Positions 10,204 to 22,202 of a DNA stretch of 64,000 nucleotides are shown one piece after another. Numbering within the stretch: the first letter of the stretch is position 1; each line of letters opens with the position of its first letter. Below the pieces are notes generated by a model. It did no database searches. It saw only the letters and a program-made list of their open reading frames with translations, and had not been told where the DNA came from. Position numbers and translations under genes: made by a program. Source of the DNA: Silene latifolia (Eukaryota; Streptophyta; Magnoliopsida; Caryophyllales; Caryophyllaceae); the NCBI RefSeq assembly GCF_048544455.1, contig NC_133537.1:311773738-311837737 (forward strand), read 5' to 3'.

Positions 10204-11685
10204 CAGTACCCTGTCAGGACCACTTATGTGGCAGAAACCAAAATGGAAATAGATCAAGTTATTTTAGACCATGTGTATCCTGACAGGCATGTACTGGTGG
10301 GATCTGATGTCCCTGACAATATCAGGCCAGAATTAGTAAGCTTTCTTAAGAGTAAATCTTCATGTTTTGCCTGGTCTCATTTTGATATGACTGGTATAGA
10401 TTCTAACATCATCACACATAAAATCGACATTGACAAATCTTATAAGCCTGTGTAACAGAAAAGAAGAAAATTTGCCTCTAAACGCAATACCATTATTAAT
10501 GAAGAAGTAGACAAATTGCTAGACATGGGAATGATAAGAGAGGTCATGTACCCTGAGTGGCTGGCAAATGTGGTGATAGTACAAAAGAAGAATGGCAAGT
10601 GGAGAGTTTGTGTAGACTACACAGACCTCAACAAAGCTTGCCCAAACGACCCATTCCCACTCCCCAATATAGATGCAATGGTAGACGCCACAGCAGGACA
10701 CAAACTCCTAACATTTATGGATTCCTCAAGTGGATTCAACCAGATCAAGATGCACCCATCTAACCAGGAACACACTACATTCATCACAGAAAGAGGCATA
10801 TACTGCTACACAGCAATGCCCTTTGGCCTGAAGAATGCAGGGGCAACATACCAACGCCTGGTCAACATGATGTTTAAAGATCAAATTGGGGATACAATGG
10901 AGGTCTATATTGATGACATAGTGGTCAAATCAAAAAAGGCTGAAGATCATGTCAGGGATCAAGAAGTAGCTTTTAAGATCCTGGAAGAATTTAATATAAA
11001 GCTCAACCCTTCCAAATCCCATTTTTTAGTTTCTTTAGGCAAATTTCTGGGATACATGGTAACCAAAAGAGGAATAGAAGCCAGCCCAGAACAGATAAAA
11101 GCCATTCTGGAACTAGAATCTCCCAACTCAGTCAAAGACATCCAAAAGTTAACAGGAAGAGTTGCAGCCCTGAACAGATTCATATCCAGATCATCAGAAA
11201 GATGCAGACCCTTCTATGACCTTCTCAGGAAGAACAAGTCAATCAAATGGTTGCCTGAACACGAAGCAGCCCTTCATGACTTAAAAGCATACCTGACCAC
11301 CCCTCCACTATTGGCTAAACCAAACAAAGAAGAACCCCTGACAGTTTACCTATCTGTCACTGACACGGCAGTGAGTGGAGTTCTAACTAAAGAAATTGAG
11401 GGCCAACAGCACCCTGTCTACTATGTAAGTAAAAATCTCATGGATGCAGAAACAAGGTATGGTTTACTTGAAAAATATGTACTTGCTTTAATTATATCTT
11501 GCACCAAACTTAGACCTTACTTTGAAAGTCACCCAATAATTGTCAGGACTAACCTGCCTATCAAATCTGTCCGGAGAAAACCTGAGCTTTCAGGCAGAAT
11601 GGCAAAATGGTCAGTATAACTAAGCACTTATCACATAACCTTTGAACCTAGGATAGCAATTAAATCTCAGGCATTAGCAGACTTT
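10204..11685 (+). pseudogene. E1 reverse transcriptase
   Basis: RNA-dependent DNA polymerase of the Ty3/gypsy type. An N-terminal linker (MEIDQVILDH, then SHFDMTGI) is conserved in E2 and E3. The polymerase follows with KKNGKWRVCVDY, then the motif MPFGLKNAGATYQR, then catalytic YIDDIVV (YxDD at 10906-10917), then the thumb (FLGYMV) and connection regions (LTGRVAALNRFIS). The frame is shared with protease and integrase. Stops at 10453 (TAA) and 11617 (TAA) interrupt it. Catalytic residues are intact, so damage is limited to nonsense changes. Confidence 0.9.
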
Positions 11686-12249
11686 GTGGCTGAATTCAGT
11701 CCCAACCTAGAACCAGACCTCATAAAAGAGGTCAACCATCTAGACACTCGCAAATCAGGTCAGGAATGGACCTTACACGTAGATGAAGCAACAAATATGA
11801 GAGGAACTGGCCTAAGACTAGTATTGAAATCACCACAGGGAGACCTAATTGCTCAGGCTATTAGTTGTGAGTTCAAAGCAACAAACAATGAAGCTGAATA
11901 TGAAGCCCTGATAGCTGGACTAAAGGTATGTATAGAACTTGGTGTGACAAATCTCAAGGTAAAAACTGACTCCCTTTTAATTTCTAATCAAGTAAAAGGA
12001 ATATATGCTGCAAAGGATTCAAAAATGATTCTCTGTTTAGACTACGTCAAAAACTTTTGCAAAAAATTTAGTTCATTTGACATTGATCACATACCAAGAG
12101 ACCTGAACACCCACGCTGATGCTCTGGCTAGCCTGGGATCAAATTTCAGCCCTGCTGTATTTGATAAAATACCCATTATCCACCTGTTGGAACCAACCAT
12201 AGAAAAACTTGATCAAACTTGTCCTATCCATGAGGACACAACTTCTTGA
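11686..12249 (+). pseudogene. E1 RNase H domain
   Basis: RNase H degrades RNA in the RNA-DNA hybrid. Visible features are the first catalytic strand WTLHVDEATN, where relatives have DGASN, then ATNNEAEYEALIAGL with its Glu/Asp pair, VKTDSLLISNQ, and IPRDLNTHADALA with the His and Asp of the C-terminal motif. The Gly-to-Glu change beside the first Asp may impair it. A TGA at 12247 ends the open stretch; the frame continues into integrase. Confidence 0.88.
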
Positions 12250-13482
12250 AACAAACCATACTATGATTGGCTCTTACAAGGGATACTCCCTAATGATAAG
12301 AACGAAGCAAGGGCCCTAAAAATCAAAGCCTCTACCTATACCATTATCAATAACATGTTGTTCAAAAAGTCACAGGCTGGACCTTACCTGCGCTGCTTGG
12401 AACCTCATGAAGCTAAACAGGTCATAGAGGATTTACACGATGAATACTGTGGAAATCACAAAGGTGGCAGAAGCTTGGCCAGTAAAGTTCAGAGAACAGG
12501 CTACTTTTGGCCAACCCTGAGAGCTTACTGCATAGCCTACGGCTCCAAATGTGAAGCCTGTCAAATCCACTCCCCTTATATCCACCAACCTTCAAAGCTA
12601 CTACACTACATCTCAGCTCCCTGGCCATTCATGAAATGGGGCATGGACATAGTAGGCAAATTACCTCAGGCACCTGGACAGAAAGTTTTCATGCTAGCAA
12701 TGACTGACTACTTTTCCAAATGAATAGAAGCAGGCTCATACAGACAAGTCAAAGAGAAGGATGTCATATCATTTATCAAACGCAACATCATATGTAGATA
12801 TGGGATACCTTCAGAAATAGTTTGTGACAATTGTACCCAGTTTGTGGGAAAAAGAACAGCAGCTTTCTGTGCACAATGGAATATCAATCTGGTAACATTC
12901 ACGCCAGGCTACCCAAAAGCCAATGGTCAAGCAGAATCCAGCAACAAAGTGGTAATCAGTTGCCTGAAGAAAAAGCTAAAAAGAAGAAAAGGCAGATGGG
13001 CTGAAGAACTTCCCTTGGTCCTTTGGGCTGACAAAACTACACCCAAAACTGCCACGGGCCAAACTCCATACTCCCTGGTCTATGGTTGTGAAGCAGTAAT
13101 CCCAACAGAAATTCATGTACCAATCACCAAAAGCAGCCTGAATACCATAGTGGAAAACATGCCACTATTACAAAATAGCCTGATCCTAACTGAAGAACTA
13201 AGAGATGCAGCCAAAATCAGGATAGCCTCCTACCAGCAAACAGTAGCCAGAAGTTACATTAGGAATGTCAACATTAGGGTGTTCAGGGAAGGAGACCTGG
13301 TCCTAAGAAAAGTCTTCCCTAACACCAAGGACAAAAATGCTGGAAAGCTAGCTCCCACATGGGAAGGGCCATACCTAATTGACTCAATAGTAGGACAGGG
13401 AGCTTACAGACTGCAAACTTTGGACGGAGAAATGATCCCCAGATCTTGGAACATTTCCCACCTAAAGTTATTTCATGTCTAA
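12250..13482 (+). pseudogene. E1 integrase
   Basis: Integrase inserts the cDNA into host DNA. The HHCC zinc finger lies at about 12436-12570 (HDEYCGNH ... CEAC). The catalytic core shows GMDIVGKLP (first Asp), then VCDNCTQF near 12823 (second Asp; the usual Gly after Asn is Cys) and NGQAESSNK near 12923 (Glu). The C-terminal part has FREGDLVLRKVFP and WEGPYLIDSIVGQGAY, ending SHLKLFHV at a TAA (13480-13482). A TGA at 12721 replaces a Trp codon kept in E3 (DYFSKWIEA). Confidence 0.9.
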
Positions 13483-14299
13483 ATTAAGGTAAATCTATCA
13501 ACTCTATCTATGCCTGACTAAGTTTTATACATAGCAAACCCCAAAATAAAATCATGCGACCTTAGGAAATTATGTTTTCCTACTACCTGCTATATAACCT
13601 GGATATCTGCCTATTTTCTTTTACAAATACTATATCATGTCTGCCTACTTAAATCCTAATATGTTGAATCCTGAAAACTTATTTTACGCCATTTCTGCAT
13701 TAGATATACATTACACACAGGCTTAAACAAATATCCAAGATTGAGGGCCAATCCACCCAACCTGAACAGCATCCCAAAAAATGCTTTCTTCAAAAACTAA
13801 GCACCTGCCTGCTTGACACAAAGAACACACATAAAAACTGAGCTCAGTACAAAAAAAAATAAAAGACAAGTACGATGGTGGAATAGACCAAACCACTTGT
13901 CTAACAAGCCCTCCTGACAGGCTGAGGGCCATAAGCCCTCCTGACTGGCAACCGCCCCTTCTTTTTAGAAGCCCTCCGGACAGGCAACAAAGCCATCATT
14001 TCCTAAATACGGAATGAGGGACATAAGCCCTCCTGACAGGCATCATTCTAACAAAACACGTCAAAATGCATTATTTACAGGTACAAATCAAGTCACTCAA
14101 AGGAACCAAGAGAAAAGAAGATTCAATTTATACCAAGACAATGAAGTTGTCCAGGGAACACCCCTGTTGGATAGGGCAAAACATTCTGAAAAATAAAAAA
14201 AAAAACAAAAAACAAACTGTTTGTCCAGGGAACATCCCTCCCTGGATGGGCCGAAACAAGAAAACAACTACTTTAAGAAAACCAATCAGAAACAACTAG
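13483..14299 (+). repeat. Non-coding spacer of E1 with repeated CCTGACAGG motif
   Basis: No gene between integrase and the antisense gene. From about 13905 to 14045 the phrase 'gccctcctgacaggc' and variants recur four times. The corresponding spacer of E3 (31240-31325) carries the same phrase in its own orientation, so the repeat is a family feature. Confidence 0.7.
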
Positions 14300-16465
14300 C
14301 CTGTCTTGGAAGCAGTAGCATAGTTGATCCCCTCATCAACAGGCTCTTCCTCTTCCTCGTCATCCTCCCCATCACTAGCCTCACCACCCTTTTCCTTGGA
14401 CGGAGGAGAATCTACCTCCCCATCAGCATGCAGCTTGCAAAGCTCAGGGTAAGTGGCATTAAGGTTAGCTATCTCCTAGTCAGGATCCCAGAAAGGCCAG
14501 ACTTCAACAGGCTCCTTCATAGCATCCACACGACCCCTACCAAAGAAGTAAAGAGCAGCATCTTTATACCTGCCCTGTACCAAATCCCTCTCAACGGCCA
14601 ATTCCTCATTTACCTTTAGCTGCTCCTGCATAGCCTGCTTCTCAGCCTTTAACTCCTCCTGGACAATATCAAATTTAGCCTGAAGAGCTTTCAGAGCATC
14701 TTGAGCAGAATTCAACTTGGATTACTCCACCACTAACCGAGCCTTCCCTGCCAAATTGTCCTCTTTCAAAGAATGATTCTCAGCCTTTATTGCTTCCAAC
14801 TCAGCCTTAAACTTCACAACATCTTTCTTCAGAATCTGCACCACCCAATCCAAGGTATCTTTGAGGTTGTTAATAGAATCCAGCTGGCAGGCACCCCTCA
14901 ACATATCATTTACATTCTGACAAGAAATATATCCCCATTTAAGCCACACAAAACAAAAAACTAAATACCAGCACAAAAACAGACAAAAAGGAAAATACCT
15001 TCTGAAGCATAGTGATAAGATTGGCAGCATAATCCTTGGTGCGGTACATGGCAGCCAAAGCACGAGCAGAAGAATCCTCTGCCTGATACTTATAATAAGG
15101 ATCATCAACCATAAAAGATTGAGCCTGGATCTGTTCCTTAGCAAACTGAACCTCATCCAGCCGAGCCTTAACCCCCCTAACCTCATGAACCCCTTCTGAC
15201 GATTCATCTACCCTTTTTCTCTTTTCAGCCCGACCAGCCTCATCCACAACCTTCTCAGGGGATACCATCTGTACCTCCTGAACAGGTTCTTGAATTTGCA
15301 CTGCACTATCACTCCCTGTAGCCTTACTACTCTTGGATTTCTCCCCTGTAATCTGAGAAACGCATGCCTTCACCAGGGATAAACCAAAACTAGCTATCCT
15401 AGCAGAAGCCCTGGTAGCTGCACGACGAGATTCTACATCAGCAATATAAACACAAGTTCAAACAAAAAAAAATCTACAAAACAAAGGCAATAAAACTTAC
15501 TGCCTGATAAAGAAGCCCCTGAAGCTTTAGCACCCTTCACAGGTTTGTAAGTGCTCAGTTTAGCTTTCTTGAAGCGAGGCATAGGTGCCTGCCCCAGACA
15601 GGCAGGCCATGTCCTTTCCTCTTCAGGCAACGCCATAAAGGCAGCAATCCGGTCAGCCGACCCCTCAGCATCAAGATCATTTACCCAATCAGTCACTATA
15701 AAATCAAGTAATCATATTTTCAAAAAAGTATAAATCATCTCTAACCAGAATACAATGCAGGAAAAGAAAAATTACCTCCCTCAACGGCAGGGTAATGGAG
15801 ATAATCCAGATCAGGGGCAATAGAGTCAGCCCTGATGAACATATAGGTCTGGGCCCATCCTTTATCATCTCCTGAATCGAAGTTGGTAATCAGATGAGCC
15901 ATCTTCGACCTGACTCGAAGATTAAACCGACCAGAGGAATGACTCTTCAAGTGATAGAGGTTCTTGAAATCTTCCAGAGTGATGACCAACTTGTGTTTAG
16001 TACACAATTGCTCAGCTGAATGGACAATCTTCCAAACCATTGGCATGAGTTGAAATGGAGGAACCCTGACAGCCCTGATAACCTCAGCCATGAAGGGAGA
16101 AAGTAGCTGACATCCACCCTTAAACGCCCATTCAAAGATGCAAAACCAGCCTGGACTACTCCAATTGGCCCTGACTGGGCCGCTCTCAGGGATCCAAACC
16201 TCAGCTTAGCAGGAATAAGACCCCTGCCTTTCAAATAATTTTCAAAGGTCGGCTTCAACTGGTTAGCCTCAAAAAAAGAAGCAGACAAAGCCTTCACAGG
16301 AGTATATTCAACCCCCTTGTATGACATAGACAGAATTTCTGGAGGAGCAGAAACCTCCATAACCTCATCCTCAGGGATGATCTCTGGAACATCAACAACA
16401 ACAGGAGTTTTCTCAACCCCAGCAGCAGCTTTAGATGCAGCCGTCTTTCTCCTCCCCCCAGCCAT
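14300..16465 (-). pseudogene. Antisense accessory gene of E1, spliced, coiled-coil C-terminus
   Basis: The gene reads opposite to gag-pol. It starts at the ATG at 16465 (MAGGRRKTAASK), with a TATA box about 140 bp upstream. The N-terminal domain includes VPPFQLMPMVWKIV and SGRFNLRVRSK, matching the gene of E3. A frameshift lies near 16110. Intron-like junctions: donor GTAATT near 15775; donor GTAAGT near 15500 with acceptor GATGTAG near 15433. The later exons encode a long charged coiled coil (14480-15370) with EELKAEKQAMQEQLKVNEEL. A TAG near 14475 cuts off an acidic C-terminal tail that can be read to about 14305. Antisense genes are known in TAT elements; function unknown. Confidence 0.75.
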
Positions 16466-16602
16466 TGTTTTAGATTTAATTGAAGGATTGATTTTTTTTG
16501 GATTTCAAAGAAAGGTTGATTTCACAAGAGAATTTTGGAAGATATAGAAATTATAGAGAGTTGAAAAATAATAATGTGAAAGCAAAACGGACGTTGCAAG
16601 GG

Positions 16603-16609
16603 TTTTATA
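16603..16609 (-). promoter_or_regulatory. TATA box of the E1 antisense gene
   Basis: On the minus strand CTATAAAACC lies about 140 bp upstream of the antisense ATG at 16465. The E3 gene has TATAAATA at the equivalent distance (28669, ATG 28810). This supports an independent antisense promoter. Confidence 0.55.
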
Positions 16610-16810
16610 GTCGCAAAAGCACAACGGGTAGCACAAGTGGACAAATCCAATCATGACTCTCCTAGGGTTTGATGAACCCACCTCATTAATGAGTACTAGC
16701 CGTTATAGAAGTTAAACAGAACTCAAACTCGTTTCCGGTAAAATATTCTTATACATTTCTTGCCTGGCCCGAATTTTTTATCTCCTTATCCCTGGCCAGA
16801 TCCACTGGGA

Positions 16811-16830
16811 ATAAGAAGATAAGGGGCAAT
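16811..16830 (+). other. Polypurine tract of E1
   Basis: Purine-rich ataagaagataaggggcaat directly precedes the 3' LTR; E3 has a close match (aaggagataaggggcaat on the minus strand). It would prime plus-strand DNA synthesis. Confidence 0.75.
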
Positions 16831-17595
16831 TGTTGGGCCCAGAATTGCCTTGCCTGACTAGACAAGAATCAGGCAATATCCAAGGCCAAAATCTGAACAA
16901 GACATACTTAAAGCCAGGCATTTGGAGTGCCTGGACAGGCACCAAGCAAGAGAGAAACTCAGGATAAACAACTACTAGGCCTGGCCTGAAAAGACACCAC
17001 GTCAGGCACAAGGGTAGTATCATGAAAGCTGGACAGGAGACAAGAGAAACACGATCAGGCCATATAAACAAAATCCCTATAAACAAGGAAGACCTATTCG
17101 AAGGAAGAACATAGAGGAAAGGATCAAGGGCAACGACTGGAATAAAGAATGGGTCAATCAACCACTTCCGGGTAAATAGGGCACAGGTCCTATTTACCAG
17201 GAAACCCTAAACAAACTTGAGGAGACCGTTTTAAAGCTACTATAAATAGAAGAGAAGACTAGAGAAGAGATAGATATACTCACCCACTCGTATACCCACA
17301 CTACTACTCTCATTCTTGTATTCAACATATAATTGAGCAATACTCTTAGCCTGTCACGCCTGACATACAAATTCCCTGTCAGGCTACTTAAAATCATAGT
17401 GAAAATCCCTCCTGGCTTGGTGCCCGTGGTTTTTTCCCTTATTCCCAGGGTTTTTCCACGTATAAATTTTTGCGTCTTTACTTTTTGTTCATTTGTTTAT
17501 TTAGATACATCAGCCAGGCGAGTTAAATTGAGTTAGATCGCCCCTCAAATCTTCCCTGGCAGGATGTTGTTATTCAGTAAAATCCTGCTAAAACA
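16831..17595 (+). repeat. 3' LTR of E1
   Basis: 765 bp, TGTTGGGCCC to TGCTAAAACA, followed by the target copy CTTTG. It is rich in CCTG/CAGG half-sites. TATA box at 17241-17248. Confidence 0.9.
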
Positions 17596-19053
17596 CTTTG
17601 CATGTTTTCATTATATGTTGCATGCATTGCCAAATCGCTATAAACAACACATGCATATCATATCGAGTATTCGACCGTGTCAATTATAATTATCGTTAGT
17701 TCGAAAATTTAGTTCACTTAAATTTGATTGATAATAAATTGACAAGACCTTCATTTTAAAAGATTGAGACTTAGCCTTGCCAAATAGTAGGAACCCATGA
17801 ATCCCAATTTCATTAGGGGGTACAATACGGTATTGAAATATTATACCGGGGTGCCTTCTTTGACGTTGGGTAAGTGGGGTAATAAATAGTTATTACACTT
17901 CGAAATTTGGTTGATCTCAACGAAAGTATTAGAGGGACCGTTGTCCCAATAGGTTCCGGGTAAAGATGAACTTAACGTAAATTCATCGACCGAGAGTTCT
18001 AATTGTAGAATTGGTTAAAAGGGTTAACCCACCAAGATTATATTAGCAAGAGGTGTAGAGGGCCCGTAGGCTCACATCCAAGATTTAATATGAATTTTGG
18101 GTCTCGGAATCATTTATATAATTTGGTGGAGGTCATTATATAAATGCTAAAACATGCTAAAATGTTTTAGATATAACGATGAATGTTCAATTTTCCCATA
18201 GTTTCGTTGTTTTTAATGTTGTTCTATTTTATTACTCCTACTCATATGCGTTATCATTCGTTTGTAACACGAGTCTCCGCTAAACCACTATTGCTAATGA
18301 CAAAGAATCTCTTTCTATAATGAACCATATCATAGGTTGTGGACTAGCTCCATAGGAATCGTTCTATTCCCTAGAACTCGATAGGAATTGTCGTATGCAA
18401 ATATAAGATTAGCATCTTAAAATCCTAACATACCTATGTATGATTTCTTGTGAAGAAATATAACTAGAGGTAATGATTAGTCAAAATATGTTTTGATAAT
18501 TCTTCTATGCATCTATGGTTCAAAAGTCTTATTGCTCAACCTAAACACTTGTCATCAAGCACTTAAGTTATTAAGAACATGACAAAGTTTAATTGGTAAA
18601 TTAATTTGTTAGAAATTTTGATTTACCAAAATACCACAATAGAGTTCATCCTTGTGAAGGATTAACTAGGAATTTATATGAAGATAAGTCTTCATCAAGT
18701 AGAAATTCTTGAAGTCAGTGGGAGCAATAAAAAGCAAGTACCTATCTTAATTGTTAAGAATAGAACTAGGCTCGAAAGAGAAGGTGTTAGACACTAAAAT
18801 AGAGATAAACCCCAAATAAATAAAGATCAAGGAAGTTGGTCGTGTGACTCCAACATATTCCTTCTTAAATATCTATGACATTGACATTACATTATTACCA
18901 AATACCACATCATGAGTATTTGATACAAATTTATGGATCTCATCATAATATTTGACATCATCGTGTGACGACTAGCAAAAATAAGTTCAGAAATTTGTAT
19001 GAAGAGAACTAGGGTAGTTGTCATTTAATCCATGAACATATGAATGTTGTAGT
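17596..19053 (+). repeat. Copia internal segment, duplicated copy 2
   Basis: Second copy of 6031-7488, same 1458-bp length, differing at about a dozen positions. Here it continues past GTAGT into unique copia sequence, so this is the ancestral right flank of the gypsy insertion. Confidence 0.9.
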
Positions 19054-21420
19054 GTACTCATTTTAGTTTTGTATTTCGATATGTACCTCAATAATTGTTA
19101 TGATGTACACTAACCCTAAATAAGAATATAATTCAAGTTTTTGTAGAAAAACGCAAAAGGGTATCTCTATTATGCAATTAAAACAAGCTTTATGCCCTTA
19201 CATACCACGATTAAGTTTATGGTGAGACCATACAAGTCAAGGTAATTATATTCAAACTAAAAAAATAAATGTCATATATACAAGACTTAAGTTGGTGACC
19301 CCAATCATTTCTCAATTCTCGATTGAAAATCGCATTTAGAAACTAGTTTTGACTAGTCTCCCAAACCATTTGATTGGGAATCTCTTGGTGTGTGCGAATC
19401 TTGTATTCAAAGCAAGTTAATTCATGACTTTTTCCACGAAAGGGATTATGAATAGAGCAAAATATTCGCCCTATTTACACTTTGAAGTGTATGGTCGAAT
19501 ACAATTTCAATTAGAAAAGGTTATTACATATTCATCTCTTTTACCAACGAACTAGGTAGATACTTGGTATCCACTTAATGAGGTAAGAAGAGAAATTCTT
19601 TGAATAAGTTCAATGAATGTTTTAAAAGTATCAAAACCTAGAGATTATAAAACCAAAATATTACTACTTTGTTAAGGTGGGGAACAATAAAGTGAAGACT
19701 TTTACTTGCACAAAAAAGTGTGTGATATGGTATCATAAGTTCACCTTCATAAACACATAGTATTAGATAAGGTGTGTTAGAAAGTGACAAATAATCCTAT
19801 ACGATATGATTGAATCTTTACTATAAAGTTGAAAGTAGTTTCTATCACAATTTGTCTAGTATTTCTTTATTCCACTAAAACAAAACATAGTTAAAGCAAT
19901 CAAGTACAATTCATATGTGATATGATTAGGCATGGTACCTAAGTTGTAACTTGGACATGTGGCTTTCTAACCCAACTATCACGAGAACAAGAAGTTTGTG
20001 GCTCGTGATGCTGTCTTTTAAAGAAAAGAGGATTATTTCTTAAAGACAGAGTGGGAGAAAATGTTCAAGAGCCACAAACTGAGAATAAGACGTAGGAAGA
20101 TGTTCCTTCTTGGTCAAAATCGGTAATTACTGATTCGAAACCTAAGTGGACAGGAGTCATGTTATTTTTAGAAGTAACAATCCTGAAACTTATTAAGATG
20201 CTTTATCTGGTCTCAACTCCACAATAGTCCGAAGTGAGCATAAACATGAAGATGTTTATTTAGCTTGGTTGATTGGTGACAAAGGGTTTTGCACGCAACA
20301 ACAACGCCTCATTGAATTCGGATATAATTTGACAGTTGGATTTTAAAAATCATCTTGCATGAGTTTTGTAAATCGCAACTATCCTAAGGTAGGGTACGGA
20401 CTTAAGAAGAAATCTTAAGTAGAAGTCAAGGAGTTGAATTGTATGTTTTGATCATGTGATAAACTTTTCTCGAACTGTCGAGTAGTTCTGTTTATACATG
20501 GAGTTTAGTGGGAGTAATTTGGTGTTGCTAGTCTTATATGTAAAGGAACATATTGATCATTGTGAATGATGGAAGACTTAGGAGAAGAATAATACATCTC
20601 TAAGGTATCCAGACCTATAAAGATAGTTCTAATAGGATATTAGCATCAAATGAATATTCTTATGTTAATAAGAGTCTAGACATGTTCAAAGGTATTGAAC
20701 ATGTAGAAATTGAATCCACATGCTTCCGCTGCGGGATTAATTCATTACCCTAAGATGTATCACCATTCTTAAACTTTATATACTTGGAGTATGACGAGAA
20801 GTTATAAATCGAATCTTTGAGAGAAGTCTCTATATAGCCACATAGTTCATTAGTTAGTACTCATGAAGTACGAAAGAGATGAAGCTAAGCATTTAGAAAT
20901 GAGATGGATTTATGTGCAAGGAGTTACACAAAAACCATATTCTAAACACATAAGGATGGTTAGAGAACCATCTTGGCTATATTATTTAAGGAGGATATCT
21001 GCTAGAAACATCCTAGGCAGTTGAACAATGAGATACACACAACGAAAATTGAGTACACTTACAATAATGAGATATGCGAGAAGGAAGGGATGCTATTAGG
21101 ATTCGGTTTTATGAATTAGAGGAACTATGGTAGTTCGTTCCAATAACCGAAGGTCCTATCCCTACACACTGTGAGGACAGTGGGAGTTATTTAAGGCAAG
21201 AGAGCCTATATCTATATTGGATCTAGATACGTACTCAAAAGGTTTTTATAATAAAGATTATACATAACAATGGGAAATAGTATATTGTAAGGTTAGGAAG
21301 AGTGCAAGGTGTTGCTGAGACTTACTAACCAAAGACCTTTTCACAGGCTTAACATGATAAGTCATGTCATTTCAATTGAGTTGAAATGTGCAACTACATA
21401 CAATATTATGTATGGATTAT
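19054..21420 (+). pseudogene. Degenerate Ty1/copia pol (integrase end, reverse transcriptase, RNase H)
   Basis: The plus strand shows copia pol landmarks in shifting frames. FVARDAVF near 19993-20016 is the block just after integrase. A reverse transcriptase piece with FSGSNLVLLVLYV lies near 20500-20545, where YVDD is expected but the catalytic pair is lost. An RNase H-like stretch GPIPTHCEDSGSY lies near 21149-21190. Dozens of stops and internal deletions make it non-coding today. The order and strand agree with the LTRs and primer site. I see no usable gag. Confidence 0.72.
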
Positions 21421-22202
21421 AGATTATGTAGTAATTGATATGGAATCAATTTTACATATGTGATAATGCATTAATCGTTTGAGTTTTATTAAAAAACTCT
21501 TTTATTACTTTGTTATATCCAAATAGGTTGTAAGGACAACATTGAACCCTATTAAAGTGAACTGGATTAACATAGTATTGGCCCCTAGTTGCTTACATGA
21601 GGTAACATCTCGAACTGACTAGAGTGTGATGCGATTATTGATGCCAAGTTCAAGTGCCATAGAGTCATAAGAGATGACTAGTCGATCACATAGACAGACT
21701 GTATGGGACACTCTGTCGGGCAGTGACCGCTTATAGAGTTCTGGTAATTTTTTTAAAGCCTGGTCGTGGCGAGAGCTACTATAGTATTCTTTTGAGTCGA
21801 TTCTTTGACTAGAGACTGTTCGCCCAAGGTGGCACAGTTTCTGAGTGACTTTGATTTATGCTCTACAATTTTCGTAACTAAGGTCAAATGGGCATGTTTT
21901 GGGTCATGATGAGATGTGGCTATTCAAAGGAAATAGTGTGATAGGAATTATCCATCCCCTTGTCAGGGTTATCTTAAATCTCACGGCCACTCGAGGAGTA
22001 GTGAACTGGAAATGCGTAGCCACGCTCGGAAGGTATCTACGGTAGATAATTTCGGCCAGACAGTTACTCTCCAGATCGAGGAAACCACTCAAGATATGAT
22101 CAAATGCAAGTACGACCTGCAAGACACCTTGCATTGAGTGGGAGATGATGTAATAGGACAAGAGAATTGGTGACGCACACTTGTCTCGGACAAGTGGGAG
22201 AT
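21421..22202 (+). other. Copia 3' non-coding region and polypurine tract
   Basis: No gene. It ends with the purine tract aagtgggagat (22192-22202) directly before the LTR, a typical copia arrangement. Confidence 0.6.

Larger units (their letters stand above)
7484..17595 (+). mobile_element. E1: TAT/Retand-like Ty3/gypsy element with truncated 5' LTR
   Basis: Order: partial 5' LTR (7484-8064), primer site (8066-8085), gag, protease, reverse transcriptase, RNase H, integrase (to 13482), repeat-rich spacer, antisense accessory gene (14300-16465), polypurine tract (16811-16830), 3' LTR (16831-17595). The right flank starts with CTTTG, the target copy seen at the solo LTR. The first ~150 bp of the 5' LTR are missing and replaced by duplicated copia sequence at a GTAGT junction. 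Stops and two frameshifts show it is inactive. Confidence 0.88.

Noticed and set aside
14014..14299. Small plus-strand proteins between E1 integrase and antisense gene
   Set aside because: Low-complexity translations of the repeat spacer, not present in E3.
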